A stretch of 64,000 bases of DNA from Pseudohongiella spirulinae (GCF_001444425.1 NZ_CP013189.1:186001-250000); one strand, 5' to 3'; positions 1 to 8,781 are shown, counted from the first letter of the stretch. Notes: a model not told the origin generated them from the sequence alone. Program-made: numbers and translations.

Positions 1-654
1 CGCGTCGATGACAGACTCAGCCGTGGCAATGGTACCTATAAAATACCGCATCGACTGGCCTACGATGTTTCCTGGCAGAGTGACCGGTCCCGCCCATTGA
101 GTATTCGTTTTGGCGCGGGCAACGGTCAGGAAGATCTCAAGCGCAGTAACATCAACTACTCAATTGGCCTGGACTGGCAGCCCAATGACCGCTTCTCTAC
201 GGAGTTTAACGTCCGCTACCGTGATCGTGAATCATGGCTGGTGCATCGGGGTGGTGACCGAATGACCGCCTTTCGTGCCAATGAGTGGTCGCCGCAGTGG
301 AATGTTAACTACTTCATCAACTCCAAGCAGCAGTTCCGGCTGGCCGTGCAGTGGACCGGTATCAAGGCGCATGAGGATAAGTTCTATCGTATAAACCAGA
401 CAGATGTGACACGACTGATACGCTCTGCCAAGCCCAATGTAACGCCGGATGACTTTACCGTCAGCCGGATGAGTTTCCAGGCCCGTTATCGCTGGGAGAT
501 TGCACCGCTGTCGGATCTGTTTATTGTTTATACACGGGGAAGTAATTTGCCCAGCGATGTTGGGTCAGAGTTCCAGGATCTGCTGTTTGATGCCTGGAGT
601 GAGCGCATCAGTGACACCTGGGTAGTGAAATTACGCTACCGGCTGGGTAACTGA
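1..654 (+). CDS. C-terminal part of an outer-membrane beta-barrel protein (DUF5916-like), 5' end outside window
   Basis: The frame is open from base 1 to a TGA at 652-654, so the gene starts upstream of the window. About 217 residues remain. They show alternating polar/aromatic strands (FNVRYRDRESW, LAVQWTGIKAH, FQARYRWEIAP, WVVKLRYRLGN) typical of the last strands of an outer-membrane barrel. The arrangement resembles the C-terminal barrel of DUF5916 proteins, which carry an N-terminal carbohydrate-binding-like domain that cannot be seen here. The family call is inference; the barrel character is seen in the sequence. Confidence 0.55.
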   Translation, partial: RVDDRLSRGNGTYKIPHRLAYDVSWQSDRSRPLSIRFGAGNGQEDLKRSNINYSIGLDWQPNDRFSTEFNVRYRDRESWLVHRGGDRMTAFRANEWSPQWNVNYFINSKQQFRLAVQWTGIKAHEDKFYRINQTDVTRLIRSAKPNVTPDDFTVSRMSFQARYRWEIAPLSDLFIVYTRGSNLPSDVGSEFQDLLFDAWSERISDTWVVKLRYRLGN

Positions 655-741
655 TTTGTCATCTGGCGGTCAAACAATTGTCGTAGCCTGCTTCCGACAG
701 GCATACTGACACACCTATTTGACGGATAAAGGAGTACACTG

Positions 742-1800
742 ATGGCCATCTTTTCGCTGAAGCGAATGCTGGGTGGGGCGTTGATCATGAGTGTGGTTGC
801 GGGGAATGTAGTGCCTCTGGCGCCGGCCATGGCGCAGAGTGATGCGGCTGACAAGGTGGTGGTGGCCCATCGTGGAGCCAGCGGCTACCTGCCGGAACAC
901 ACTCTGCCCGCTGCCGCCATGGCCTATGCCATGGGTGCGCACTTTCAGGAACAGGATGTGGTGATGACCCGGGACGATCAGCTGATCGTCTGGCACGACC
1001 TGACCCTGGACCGTAACACCGATGTGCGTCATCGATTCCCCGGCCGCGCCCGAGACGATGGTCGCCACTATGTCATTGACTTCACTCTGGCAGAGCTGCG
1101 CGAACTGCAGGTGACCGAGGGCTACCGGCTCAGCGACAGCGGTGAAGAGCAGAAGATCTATCCGGGACGTTTTCCGTTGTGGCAGTCCTCCTTTAAGATT
1201 CATACGCTGGCAGAACAGATTGAGCTGGTGCAAGGTATGAACCAGGCGATGGGCCGCGACGTCGGCATTTACCCCGAGCTCAAGGCTCCGGCCTTTCACC
1301 ATGAACATGGCAAAGACATTGGCATGGCGGTGCTCGCGGAGCTGAAACGCTACGGCTATATCAACAAGGACAGCAACGTCTATGTACAGACTTTCGAGTT
1401 CGACGAGCTGAAACGCGTCAAGGAAGAAGTATTCCCGGCTCTGGATGTGGAGCTGAAGCTGGTGCAGTTGATGGGCGATGATGAGGTTTACGACTGGATT
1501 CTGCAACCCGGCGGTATGCGCGAGCTGGCGCGCTACGCCGATGGCATCGGGCCCGAAAAAGGTATGATCATCAGCCCCGAATCCACCCGCAATCGTCTGC
1601 TGATCAGCTCCCTGGTGCGCGATGCTCACCAGGCTGGCCTGCAGGTGCACCCCTATACCTTCCGCCTGGACGAAGGGCAGGTCCCCGCCTACGCCGACAG
1701 CTTTGAGCACATGCTGGAGCTGTTCTTCTTTGAGGCCAACGTAGATGGCCTGTTCACCGACTTCCCTGATCGGGCGGTAGACTTCCTGAAATCAAAGTGA
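742..1800 (+). CDS. glpQ: Periplasmic glycerophosphodiester phosphodiesterase
   Basis: 352 residues, the usual length of GlpQ. An N-terminal signal peptide (about residues 1-31, cut after PAMA) is followed by the GDPD TIM barrel. Catalytic and metal motifs are visible: VVAHRGASGYLPEHT (His and Arg), the following acidic EQDVVMTRD, and VWHDLTLDR with the second catalytic His. The enzyme hydrolyses deacylated phospholipids to glycerol-3-phosphate and an alcohol. A Shine-Dalgarno AAGGAG lies about 10 bases before the ATG. The gene stands alone, followed by a hairpin-rich spacer. Confidence 0.9.
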   Translation: MAIFSLKRMLGGALIMSVVAGNVVPLAPAMAQSDAADKVVVAHRGASGYLPEHTLPAAAMAYAMGAHFQEQDVVMTRDDQLIVWHDLTLDRNTDVRHRFPGRARDDGRHYVIDFTLAELRELQVTEGYRLSDSGEEQKIYPGRFPLWQSSFKIHTLAEQIELVQGMNQAMGRDVGIYPELKAPAFHHEHGKDIGMAVLAELKRYGYINKDSNVYVQTFEFDELKRVKEEVFPALDVELKLVQLMGDDEVYDWILQPGGMRELARYADGIGPEKGMIISPESTRNRLLISSLVRDAHQAGLQVHPYTFRLDEGQVPAYADSFEHMLELFFFEANVDGLFTDFPDRAVDFLKSK

Positions 1801-1815
1801 TCAGGCGAGCAGTGC

Positions 1816-1985
1816 GGGGACGGAGACCTGCGCTCCGTCCCCCGACGCCCAAAGGGCGCTTTACCCGTTAAACCACCGGCCTGGATACGCGGGGGACGGA
1901 GGCAGCCTCCGTCCCCGGGGGCAGTGCCATACTGCTAGAGCGCCCCGCTGGGGCGCCGGGGGACGGAGCGCCGGTCTCCGTCCCC
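1816..1985. repeat. Cluster of three REP-like inverted repeats
   Basis: Three hairpins share the stem GGGGACGGAG/CTCCGTCCCC, at 1816-1842, 1892-1916 and 1959-1985. A further palindrome, GCGCCCC-GCT-GGGGCGC, lies at 1940-1956. The repetition between two convergent-free genes resembles REP/BIME clusters moved by RAYT transposases. No RAYT gene is in the window, so the class is inference. The first hairpin could also attenuate transcription downstream of glpQ. Confidence 0.6.
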
Positions 1986-2081
1986 ATCAGTAGTTTACCT
2001 TTGGCTGTAGAGTGGCGTATAATGCGCGCCCTTTTTGTGAATTCCCCATTTATTGCTTCTTCACGCCAGCAGGCAACGATT

Positions 2082-4127
2082 ATGTCCAGCACCACGCCCG
2101 ATCTCGGTTTTGCCGAGCTCAATCTTCCCGCATTCCTGTTAGAAACACTGGGGCGCGTTGGTTACGAGAAACCATCGCCCATTCAGCAGGCCACGATTCC
2201 CGCGCTGCTGGATGGTAATGATATTGTGGGCATGGCGCAGACCGGTACGGGCAAAACCGCAGCCTTTGCATTGCCGATTCTGGCGCGTATTGATGTGAAT
2301 AACCCGAAAACCCAGGCGCTGGTACTTTGCCCGACGCGTGAGCTGGCCATTCAGGTGGCCGAAGCCTTCCAGACCTATGCCGAAGGCCTGCGCGGCTTCC
2401 ATGTACTTCCGGTTTATGGTGGTCAGGACATGAGTCGTCAGCTACAGGCGCTGCGCCGTGGCGTGCATGTGGTGGTGGGTACGCCCGGTCGTTTGCTGGA
2501 TCACCTGAGCCGTCGATCGCTGGATCTGAAACACATCAATACCCTGGTGCTGGATGAAGCCGACGAAATGTTGCGCATGGGTTTTATTGACGATGTGGAA
2601 ATGATTCTGCAGCAGACGCCTGATCAACGTCAGGTTGCGTTGTTTTCTGCCACCATGCCGCCGGCCATCCGCAATGTCGCCGACAAATATCTGAAAGACC
2701 CCAAAGAAGTACGCATCAAAAGTGCCACCAGCACCAACGCCGATATCGAACAGTTTTACTGGCTGGTGCAGGGCACCAACAAGCTGGATGCGCTGACCCG
2801 TATGCTGGAAGTCGAAGAGTTCGACGGCATGATCGTCTTTGTGCGCACCAAAAACAGCACCGTAGAACTGGCCGATAAGCTGAATGCCAGGGGTTTCTCC
2901 GCAGCGCCGCTGAACGGTGATATGAACCAGCAACTGCGAACGCGGACTGTTGAACAGTTAAAGAACGGCCAGTTGGATATCGTGGTGGCAACCGATGTGG
3001 CGGCGCGTGGTCTTGACGTAGAGCGTATCAGTCACGTCATGAATTACGATATTCCGCATGACAATGAGGCTTATGTACACCGAATTGGCCGCACCGGCCG
3101 CGCCGGCCGCAGTGGCAAAGCCATTCTGTTTGTTGCACCGCGCGAGCAGCGCATGCTGCAATCCATTGAGCGAACCACGCGCAAGAAAATTACCCGAATG
3201 GAACTGCCAACCCGTGGCGACCTGATTCTCAAGCGCAGCCAGCAGTTCAAGCAGACCATTGCCAATGCCCTGGAACAGGATAATCTGGATTTCTTTCATG
3301 TGCTGGTCGCTGATCTGATCCAGGAATACGGTTGTTCACTGGAAGATGCGGCAGCAGCCATGGCATTTCTGTTGCAGAAAGATCGGCCTCTGGAGCCGTC
3401 TGTCAAAGATGTTGTCAACAAGGCGCCACGACAACCATTTAAAGATGATGATGATCGACCCGCGCGGAAAGTGCGCAGCAAAGTGCCGGCGCGCGATGAT
3501 GAGGCGGCGTTATTCCTGGACGGAGATGACCATTCTGCCCGGGCAGCGCGCAAGCGTCGGGACGAGCGTATTTATGAGGACGGCGTTGAAGTAGGCATGG
3601 AGCACTACCGCCTGGCCGTAGGTCACACACATGGCGTCACCCCCCGTGAGATTGTGGGTGCCATTGCCAATGAGGGTGGCATTGAAGGTCGCTTTATTGG
3701 CCGCATCCAGATCTTTGATGACTACACTACTATCGACCTGCCAGAAGGCATGCCTGATGAGGTTTTTCAGACACTGCAGCGCACCCGTGTGTGCGGTCAG
3801 GCACTGAATCTGGCGCGCACCTCTGCGTCGCAGGCCGCACCTGCCAGTCGTGGACGGTTCGAACGCAACGACCGGCCTGAGCGCCGACCGCGCCGGGATG
3901 ATGGCGATACACCTCGCAAACCCAGAGCGCGCGCGGCAGATGGCGATGCTCCACGCAAGCCAGGCAAGCCAAGAACGAGCACACGTCGTGATGCCTTTAT
4001 AGAGCCTACGCGGGCGCCGCGCGGCGCAAAGGCGGCTGACAAACCCAAAGAGAAAAAGCGCGCCGGTCCCAAGAAACGTGTCAACAAGGACAAGGGCAAG
4101 CGACGAGTCACAAGCAAAAAGGTTTAA
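2082..4127 (+). CDS. deaD: DEAD-box ATP-dependent RNA helicase (DeaD/CsdA type)
   Basis: The ATG at 2082 is chosen because the product then begins close to the helicase core, as in E. coli DeaD; an in-frame GTG-type start at 2001 would add 27 unlikely residues. All core motifs are present in order: Q motif GYEKPSPIQ, Walker A AQTGTGKT, PTRELA, DEAD, SAT, and HRIGRTGR. A C-terminal DbpA/CsdA-like RNA-binding domain (HTHGVTPREIVGAI, IGRIQIFDDYTTIDLP) is followed by a long Arg/Lys/Pro-rich tail. It probably remodels RNA in ribosome assembly or at low temperature. Confidence 0.92.
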   Translation: MSSTTPDLGFAELNLPAFLLETLGRVGYEKPSPIQQATIPALLDGNDIVGMAQTGTGKTAAFALPILARIDVNNPKTQALVLCPTRELAIQVAEAFQTYAEGLRGFHVLPVYGGQDMSRQLQALRRGVHVVVGTPGRLLDHLSRRSLDLKHINTLVLDEADEMLRMGFIDDVEMILQQTPDQRQVALFSATMPPAIRNVADKYLKDPKEVRIKSATSTNADIEQFYWLVQGTNKLDALTRMLEVEEFDGMIVFVRTKNSTVELADKLNARGFSAAPLNGDMNQQLRTRTVEQLKNGQLDIVVATDVAARGLDVERISHVMNYDIPHDNEAYVHRIGRTGRAGRSGKAILFVAPREQRMLQSIERTTRKKITRMELPTRGDLILKRSQQFKQTIANALEQDNLDFFHVLVADLIQEYGCSLEDAAAAMAFLLQKDRPLEPSVKDVVNKAPRQPFKDDDDRPARKVRSKVPARDDEAALFLDGDDHSARAARKRRDERIYEDGVEVGMEHYRLAVGHTHGVTPREIVGAIANEGGIEGRFIGRIQIFDDYTTIDLPEGMPDEVFQTLQRTRVCGQALNLARTSASQAAPASRGRFERNDRPERRPRRDDGDTPRKPRARAADGDAPRKPGKPRTSTRRDAFIEPTRAPRGAKAADKPKEKKRAGPKKRVNKDKGKRRVTSKKV

Positions 4128-4166
4128 CTAGCTGTGCGGCAGAAGAATTTCTGCCATACTGCCAGC

Positions 4167-4457
4167 ATGAAAATCATTTACCATGCGGCAGACATTGTTG
4201 AAGCCCATATTGTAGCCGGCCTGCTGCAGTCGCACGGTATTGATGCCCACGTGGGTGGACACTACCTGCAAGGCGGCGCAGGTGGATTGCCCCTGCAAGG
4301 GCTTGCCACCGTGCAGGTGCACGATGATGACTGCCAGGCTGCACAGTCCGTGATTGATGACTACGAGCAGTCTGCCGCACAGCAGGCAGGTCAGGAGGAC
4401 AGCGATGAGCATCAAGCAGATCGGACCGACCCCGATACAGGCATTTCATACACTTAG
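4167..4457 (+). CDS. DUF2007 (putative signal-transducing) small protein
   Basis: 96 residues from ATG 4167. The start MKIIYHAADIVEAHIVAGLL and the HGIDAHVGG and ATVQVHDDD segments match DUF2007, a small ferredoxin-like fold protein of unknown role. The better-conserved region begins at 4167, so the in-frame start at 4134 is rejected. The 3' end overlaps the next gene by 53 bases, indicating translational linkage with the GFA gene. Confidence 0.75.
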   Translation: MKIIYHAADIVEAHIVAGLLQSHGIDAHVGGHYLQGGAGGLPLQGLATVQVHDDDCQAAQSVIDDYEQSAAQQAGQEDSDEHQADRTDPDTGISYT

Positions 4458-4821
4458 CTGTCACTGCGGAACTGTTGTAATGGAGCTGCATCTGCCTGAT
4501 GGTGTAGTCAGTCCCCGGCGCTGCGACTGCTCCTTCTGTCGGCGCCGCAGTGCCATTATGGGCACCACCAGCGAACCCGCTATCCGCATTATCCAGGGCC
4601 GTGACAAGCTTACCCTCTACCAATTCAATACCTGCGTAGCCAGGCACTATTTCTGCAGCGTTTGCGGCATTTACACGCATCACCAGCGCCGCTCAAACCC
4701 GCAGGAGTTCGGGTTTAATGTTGCCTGCCTGGAAGGAGTGAACCCGCGCGATCTGGGCGAGCTGCAATGGATGGACGGGGTGAATCACCCGGCAGATCGA
4801 CTGCAAACACCGACGCAGTAA
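4405..4821 (+). CDS. GFA (CENP-V/glutathione-dependent formaldehyde-activating) family protein
   Basis: 138 residues from ATG 4405, preceded by GGAGG at 4394-4398. It has the GFA zinc motifs: SCHCGTV, CDCSFCRRR and FCSVCGIYTHH. The fold binds two zinc ions; many members have no proven formaldehyde-glutathione activity. It overlaps the DUF2007 gene, suggesting one transcript. Two further GFA genes lie at 5984 and 59525. Confidence 0.85.
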   Translation: MSIKQIGPTPIQAFHTLSCHCGTVVMELHLPDGVVSPRRCDCSFCRRRSAIMGTTSEPAIRIIQGRDKLTLYQFNTCVARHYFCSVCGIYTHHQRRSNPQEFGFNVACLEGVNPRDLGELQWMDGVNHPADRLQTPTQ

Positions 4822-4877
4822 TAAATCAGAGAATGCCGGGTCTACTTAAACAATAACAATCAGTTCTGGGGCCCTAT

Positions 4878-5441
4878 ATGAAAAACCCGCTCATGCCGAT
4901 TATTGGCAGCTTATTACTACTCTTTAGTTCATTCTCAATCGCACAGGAATTCAATTGGGCGCCGGAGTTCCCGGTTGGCAGCCAGATACCCGCCATTGAT
5001 GCTCCCGACCAGACCGGCGCCCGGCGCGGGCTAGACGATCTGAGCGGTGACAAAGGCCTGCTGCTGGTTCTGAGTCGTTCCTTCGACTGGTGCCCTTACT
5101 GTATTGCACAATTGCAGCAACTGGTGGATGTCGTAGATGAATTCGATGCCCTCGGTTTCAACGTTGCCACCATGACCTACGATTCAATAGACACACTGAA
5201 AAACGCTGAAATCGACTATGAGACCCGTTTTCCGTTATTGCGCGATGAAGGTACCCGGCATGTGAGCGCGCTGGGGATACTGAATGCCGATTATGAGCCT
5301 GGCAGCCGAGCCTATGGTATCCCCTACCCCGGCATCTTTTTGCTGAGTTCAGACGGCACCGTGCTGGCTAAATTTGCCGAGGAAGACTACCGGGACCGAC
5401 CCGATTTTGGCTACGTACTGGAGGCTGCACGACAACTGTAG
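4878..5441 (+). CDS. Exported peroxiredoxin-like (AhpC/TSA) thioredoxin-fold protein
   Basis: 187 residues with a signal peptide (LLLLFSSFSIAQ, about residues 1-22). The thioredoxin fold includes SFDWCPYCIAQLQ, with a CPYC pair near residue 73, followed by QLVDVVDEFDALG. This matches redoxin-domain proteins of the periplasm that reduce peroxides or disulfides. It stands alone, and the substrate is unknown. Confidence 0.75.
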   Translation: MKNPLMPIIGSLLLLFSSFSIAQEFNWAPEFPVGSQIPAIDAPDQTGARRGLDDLSGDKGLLLVLSRSFDWCPYCIAQLQQLVDVVDEFDALGFNVATMTYDSIDTLKNAEIDYETRFPLLRDEGTRHVSALGILNADYEPGSRAYGIPYPGIFLLSSDGTVLAKFAEEDYRDRPDFGYVLEAARQL

Positions 5442-5564
5442 TTAATCCCGACTTAGCGTCGTGTAGGGCGGAAACGGTTGCAATTTTCGTACGTTTACTT
5501 TAAACAGATGACACAACCACTTCGGGGACAGCAAGAACCCCGGCGGCCATAAGGAGAATGAGCT

Positions 5565-5867
5565 GTGTTTGTTGTTATCTTTCGCGCCACTGTCAAACAA
5601 CTGGACGCGCAGTATTCCACCACAGCTGCCCGCATGCGCGAGCTTGCCCTGTCTGAATTCGGCTGCCTGGAATTTACAGCCGTGACCGAAGGCGATTCTG
5701 AAATCGCACTCTCCTACTGGCCCTCTGAGGCCCACATCAAAGCCTGGAAAGATCACCCTGAACACCGCGCTGCCCAAAAAATGGGGCGTGAGCACTGGTA
5801 CTCCGCCTACAGCGTCCAGATAGCCGAGATTGGTCGCGACTATAGCTCGCGAGAGTTCATACTGTAG
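5565..5867 (+). CDS. Antibiotic biosynthesis monooxygenase (ABM)-like protein
   Basis: 100 residues. GTG 5565 is preceded by AAGGAG at 5551-5556. FVVIFRATV, ARMRELAL, GCLEFTAV and EIALSYWPSEAHIKAWKDHPEH match small ABM-domain dimeric alpha/beta-barrel proteins, which are often heme-degrading or quinol oxygenases. HPEHRAAQ is the family's typical helix. The substrate is unknown. Confidence 0.8.
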   Translation: MFVVIFRATVKQLDAQYSTTAARMRELALSEFGCLEFTAVTEGDSEIALSYWPSEAHIKAWKDHPEHRAAQKMGREHWYSAYSVQIAEIGRDYSSREFIL

Positions 5868-5983
5868 GTCAGACATCCACCGGTTGCCAGTGGCCGGTTC
5901 TTTCTTGCGGGGGACACCGTAGGGCGGTAGCGTGCCCGGCGGCGCATATCACAAAAACCAGACAGCGTTCGGGGGAGCTAGAT

Positions 5984-6394
5984 ATGAGCGACACCATGAG
6001 TGGAAAATGCCTGTGCGGGGCGGTCACTATCACCACCCCGACTGTTAAAACAGTGGAAGTGTGTCACTGTGGCATGTGCCGGCGATGGGGCGGTGGTCCG
6101 TTTATGGGCATTACAGCCATTGACGTTCCAAAAATTCACGGCAAAGAGAGCGTGGCTGTTTACAGTTCATCCGAGTGGGCGCAGCGAGCTTTCTGCAAAG
6201 TCTGCGGAACACACCTCTTTTACCACCTGAAAAATAGCAGCCACTACACATTGATGGCGGGATTGTTCCAGAATTTGCCTGGATTGATATTCAAGGAAGA
6301 AATCTTCATTGATCACAAGCCCGACTACTACGCATTTGCCAATGACACTGAAAAACTGACTCAAGCGCAGGTGTTTGCGCGACATGGTGCGTAA
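5984..6394 (+). CDS. GFA family zinc protein
   Basis: 136 residues with the zinc ligands GKCLCGAV, VCHCGMCRRWGGGP and AFCKVCGTHLFYHL. A Shine-Dalgarno GGGGAG precedes the ATG. The stop codon abuts the GTG start of the following membrane protein at 6395, so the two are probably cotranscribed. Function beyond the GFA fold is not known. Confidence 0.85.
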   Translation: MSDTMSGKCLCGAVTITTPTVKTVEVCHCGMCRRWGGGPFMGITAIDVPKIHGKESVAVYSSSEWAQRAFCKVCGTHLFYHLKNSSHYTLMAGLFQNLPGLIFKEEIFIDHKPDYYAFANDTEKLTQAQVFARHGA

Positions 6395-6802
6395 GTGAAC
6401 ACCAGTCTGTTCCGTTGGGCCTTTGCCCTGATATTCATGTCGCTGATTGGCGCATTTTTTGTGCCGCTGGCTGCGATTCCTCGGCTGGCCGTGTCGGCTC
6501 ACACGATCGGTATGATGAGCGGCCTGCTATTAATTGCTATAGGCGCTATCTGGACGCACTTCCGCTTGAGCGATCATCAACTGCTGTGGCTGAAATGGTT
6601 GTGGATCTACAGCAGCTATGCCAACTGGATTGGCTGCCTGATTGGCGGCATGCTGGGCGCCGGGCGGACGACACCAGTAGCTGCCGCAGGCATGGAAGGA
6701 GGTGCTGCTGCAGAAGCGGCAGTGCTGGTGCTGCTGGGTAGTGTAGGTGTAGTGGCTGTGTTTGCGGCCGGGTTATCCTGGTGGGGCGTGAGGCGCGGTT
6801 AA
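6395..6802 (+). CDS. Four-helix membrane protein resembling (hydroxyamino)benzene mutase
   Basis: 135 residues; GTG start directly after the preceding stop. Four hydrophobic segments are visible (about residues 7-27, 37-57, 72-92 and 107-130), with GMMSGLLLIAIGAIW in the second. The layout resembles the HabA-type hydroxylaminobenzene mutase family. It ends 4 bases inside the convergent intI gene. The family match is moderate and the reaction is not shown. Confidence 0.5.
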   Translation: MNTSLFRWAFALIFMSLIGAFFVPLAAIPRLAVSAHTIGMMSGLLLIAIGAIWTHFRLSDHQLLWLKWLWIYSSYANWIGCLIGGMLGAGRTTPVAAAGMEGGAAAEAAVLVLLGSVGVVAVFAAGLSWWGVRRG

Positions 6803-7764
6803 GAATTGCCCAGGCGATCCAGTGGACTGGCCGTTCCCGCATAGTGCCTGCCAAGAATGTGTGTATAGATCTGCGTGGTACTAAGATCATTGTGGCCAAG
6901 CAACTCCTGCACCGTACGAATGTCCGCACCATTCTGCAGCAAGTGGGTTGCAAATGAGTGACGGAAGGTATGTGAACTGACTTTCTTGCGGGTCATGCCG
7001 GCTCTGCGCACAGCAATAGCGAGAAACTTGCGCACCACAGAATCATGTAGGTGATGGCGGCACAGAGTTCCGTCATAGGGATTGGCGCTGTAGCTTGTCG
7101 AAGGGAACAGATAGGCCCAGCCGGCCATACGGTATGCATTGGGATATTTTTTTGCCAGCGCAGTTGGCAAGGATGGGCCCAGCCCGCGTTCATTGTCTTG
7201 TTTCAGTACAAGCAATGCACTGTCGATCTGGGCCTTTAATGATTCAACAACGCTGGCGCTGAGCAGAGTTGTGCGGTCTTTGCGGCCCTTGCCGTCGTGA
7301 ATGGTGACGGACATCAGACTGAAATCAATGTCCTTAACGCGAAGACGCAAGCATTCATTGACCCGCAAGCCGCTGCCATAGAGTAATTGAATAATAAGTT
7401 TGTTGCGGCCTTCCAGGTGGGTAAGAATGCGACGGACCTCTTCGACAGATAGTACTGTCGGCAAGTTACGTTGCTTGGTCGCAAGGGTGAAATTGAGATC
7501 GCCCAGGTCGATGCTCATGAATTTTGTATAAAGGTAGACTACAGCGTTGAGGGCTATTTTCTGGGTATTGATGGCGACTTTTTTGTCTGCCGCCAGATGG
7601 GTCAGAAACGCTCTGACTTCGTCGGGACCCGCTTCCGCTGGATGACGCCGGTCAATGAAATAAATATAACGAAGGATCCAGTGCAGATAGGTTTTTTCGG
7701 TGTTGATTGCATAACCACGCAGACGCATGTCACGGCGGACTTCTTCAAGGAATGGGCTTGGCAT
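6799..7764 (-). CDS. intI: Integron integrase IntI (tyrosine recombinase)
   Basis: 321 residues from the ATG at 7764, chosen because GGAGG lies 7 bases upstream; an in-frame start at 7788 lacks this. Catalytic residues are visible: Arg134 (YGSGLRVNE), Lys159 (HDGKGRKDR), His265 and Arg268 (HTFRHSF), His291 (LLGH) and Tyr300 (TTQIYTHI). The insert LAKKYPNAYRMAGWAYLFPS (about 203-222) is the integron-specific patch. The N-terminal core-binding domain is complete. The gene is read divergently from the cassette array, the usual chromosomal-integron arrangement, and appears intact. Confidence 0.97.
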   Translation of the reverse strand: MPSPFLEEVRRDMRLRGYAINTEKTYLHWILRYIYFIDRRHPAEAGPDEVRAFLTHLAADKKVAINTQKIALNAVVYLYTKFMSIDLGDLNFTLATKQRNLPTVLSVEEVRRILTHLEGRNKLIIQLLYGSGLRVNECLRLRVKDIDFSLMSVTIHDGKGRKDRTTLLSASVVESLKAQIDSALLVLKQDNERGLGPSLPTALAKKYPNAYRMAGWAYLFPSTSYSANPYDGTLCRHHLHDSVVRKFLAIAVRRAGMTRKKVSSHTFRHSFATHLLQNGADIRTVQELLGHNDLSTTQIYTHILGRHYAGTASPLDRLGNS

Positions 7765-7800
7765 GTAAACCTCCATGTCTAATGGCACAACTATCGTGAA

Positions 7801-7813
7801 TATTGTTATAGCA
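7801..7813 (-). promoter_or_regulatory. Possible extended -10 element of the intI promoter
   Basis: On the minus strand the bases complementary to 7805-7813 read TGCTATAAC, an extended -10 pattern about 40 bases upstream of the intI ATG. No convincing -35 box is seen. No LexA box of the CTG-N10-CAG form is seen between intI and attI, so SOS control is not supported by the sequence. Confidence 0.3.
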
Positions 7814-7950
7814 CAGCTATTTGGTAGTTTGTGCGCACGTTGAACGAGGCGGTTTCGGAAAGTGACGAAGTTATTGTTTTGCGGGATAGAAGGTTGGGCA
7901 AGTTGTTTGCAAAGCAGCTGTATTGAGTTAACGTGCAGAAAAACTGGCTA

Positions 7951-7981
7951 ATCGTGCCTGAGCACGATACAAATGTTAAGT
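7951..7981 (+). other. attI recombination site
   Basis: The core GTTAAGT at 7975-7981 fits GTTRRRY, and the first cassette begins after G7975. Just upstream is a perfect hairpin, ATCGTGC-CTGA-GCACGAT (7951-7968). The site lies about 190 bases from the intI start, as expected for attI. A cassette promoter (Pc) could not be placed with confidence in 7789-7974. Confidence 0.75.
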
Positions 7982-7994
7982 GTTTGGTGGACAA

Positions 7995-8669
7995 ATGTCA
8001 GGGTTAGTAGAATGGACAAACAATAATTCTGGATGGATTTCCTTTCTAGCCATTGTCATACCTATATTGCTATCGGTTTCTGTTTGGGTTGTGAGGAAAC
8101 TTCTTTCCAGACCCAGACTTAAGCTTGAAGATTTAAAGGAGCCATCCTTTTGTTCCAGTTTTGATTCGCTGGATAAGGCTGGCGGTGCGCACAGAACAGC
8201 TTTCTTAATTTATTTGAAAATTACAAATATTGGTCGAGTTCCTGTTCAGATCGGAGATATTCATCTTGGGTACCGGAGCGCTGACAATGCTGATGGAGAG
8301 TCGTTTCGTTGGTTGCGCAAGGAAACACCTATGCTAGAGGAATTCAGATTGCCTATGAGCGATAGCGAAGTGAAAGTGTTTCCTTTCCTAAAACAGAGAA
8401 ATTCTTCTACAAAGTCTGAAATAAAAACATACCTTCATCCAGGTGAGTACGTAAACGGCCTGATCTACTTTGAGCAGGCACCAAGCAAAGGGCTTGATTA
8501 TCCATACATGGATCCAGACTATCGGGTCATCACTAAAATCAGGGTGCATGACACCTCAAATAACTACTGGGAGATTGAAGTTCCGGTATACAAGATCGAA
8601 ATAGATGCGATTAGAGAAATGAACCCAAGATTTGGCAGAACTCTTGATTATGTTCAAGAGCACACTTAA
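7995..8669 (+). CDS. Cassette 1: hypothetical membrane-anchored protein
   Basis: 224 residues from ATG 7995; the in-frame GTG at 7980 sits inside the attI core and is less likely. One N-terminal transmembrane helix (WISFLAIVIPILLSVSVWVV) precedes a soluble, beta-rich domain with ITNIGRVPVQIGDIHLGY. The family is not recognised. The TAA stop lies in the attC inverse core. As first cassette it is the one closest to any Pc promoter and probably a recent insertion. Confidence 0.8.
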   Translation: MSGLVEWTNNNSGWISFLAIVIPILLSVSVWVVRKLLSRPRLKLEDLKEPSFCSSFDSLDKAGGAHRTAFLIYLKITNIGRVPVQIGDIHLGYRSADNADGESFRWLRKETPMLEEFRLPMSDSEVKVFPFLKQRNSSTKSEIKTYLHPGEYVNGLIYFEQAPSKGLDYPYMDPDYRVITKIRVHDTSNNYWEIEVPVYKIEIDAIREMNPRFGRTLDYVQEHT

Positions 8670-8732
8670 CAAACCGGTGAACTTCGCGCCTTCGGCGCCG
8701 GACGCTGCGCGCCGGTTACCGGGGCGTTATGT
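8664..8732 (+). repeat. attC 1
   Basis: 69 bp. Inverse core ACTTAAC 8664-8670, core GTTATGT 8726-8732; internal stem around CGCGCCTTCGGCGCCGG. Confidence 0.9.
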
Positions 8733-8781
8733 GTCTGCGTGACTGCGAGGACAGTTAACTTAGTGGAGATTAGTTTCGGAA

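Noticed and set aside
715..1710. 331-codon open frame on the minus strand
   Set aside because: It lies wholly opposite glpQ, which has clear family motifs; the product has no recognisable domain and the codon pattern follows the plus-strand gene.
5879..5908. Rho-independent terminator after the ABM gene
   Set aside because: An ACCGG/CCGGT pair followed by TCTTTCTT is present, but the stem is short and the T tract broken; not strong enough to call.
6799..7788. Longer IntI start at 7788
   Set aside because: The extra eight residues lack a ribosome binding site, while ATG 7764 has GGAGG at ideal spacing and matches the usual IntI N-terminus.
7789..7974. LexA box controlling intI
   Set aside because: No CTG-N10-CAG palindrome was found; the nearest CTG/CAG pair has 15 bases between.
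7789..7974. Pc promoter driving the first cassettes
   Set aside because: TTGAAC and TTGTTT are present but lack a -10 box at suitable distance; the site may be within intI, but I cannot place it.
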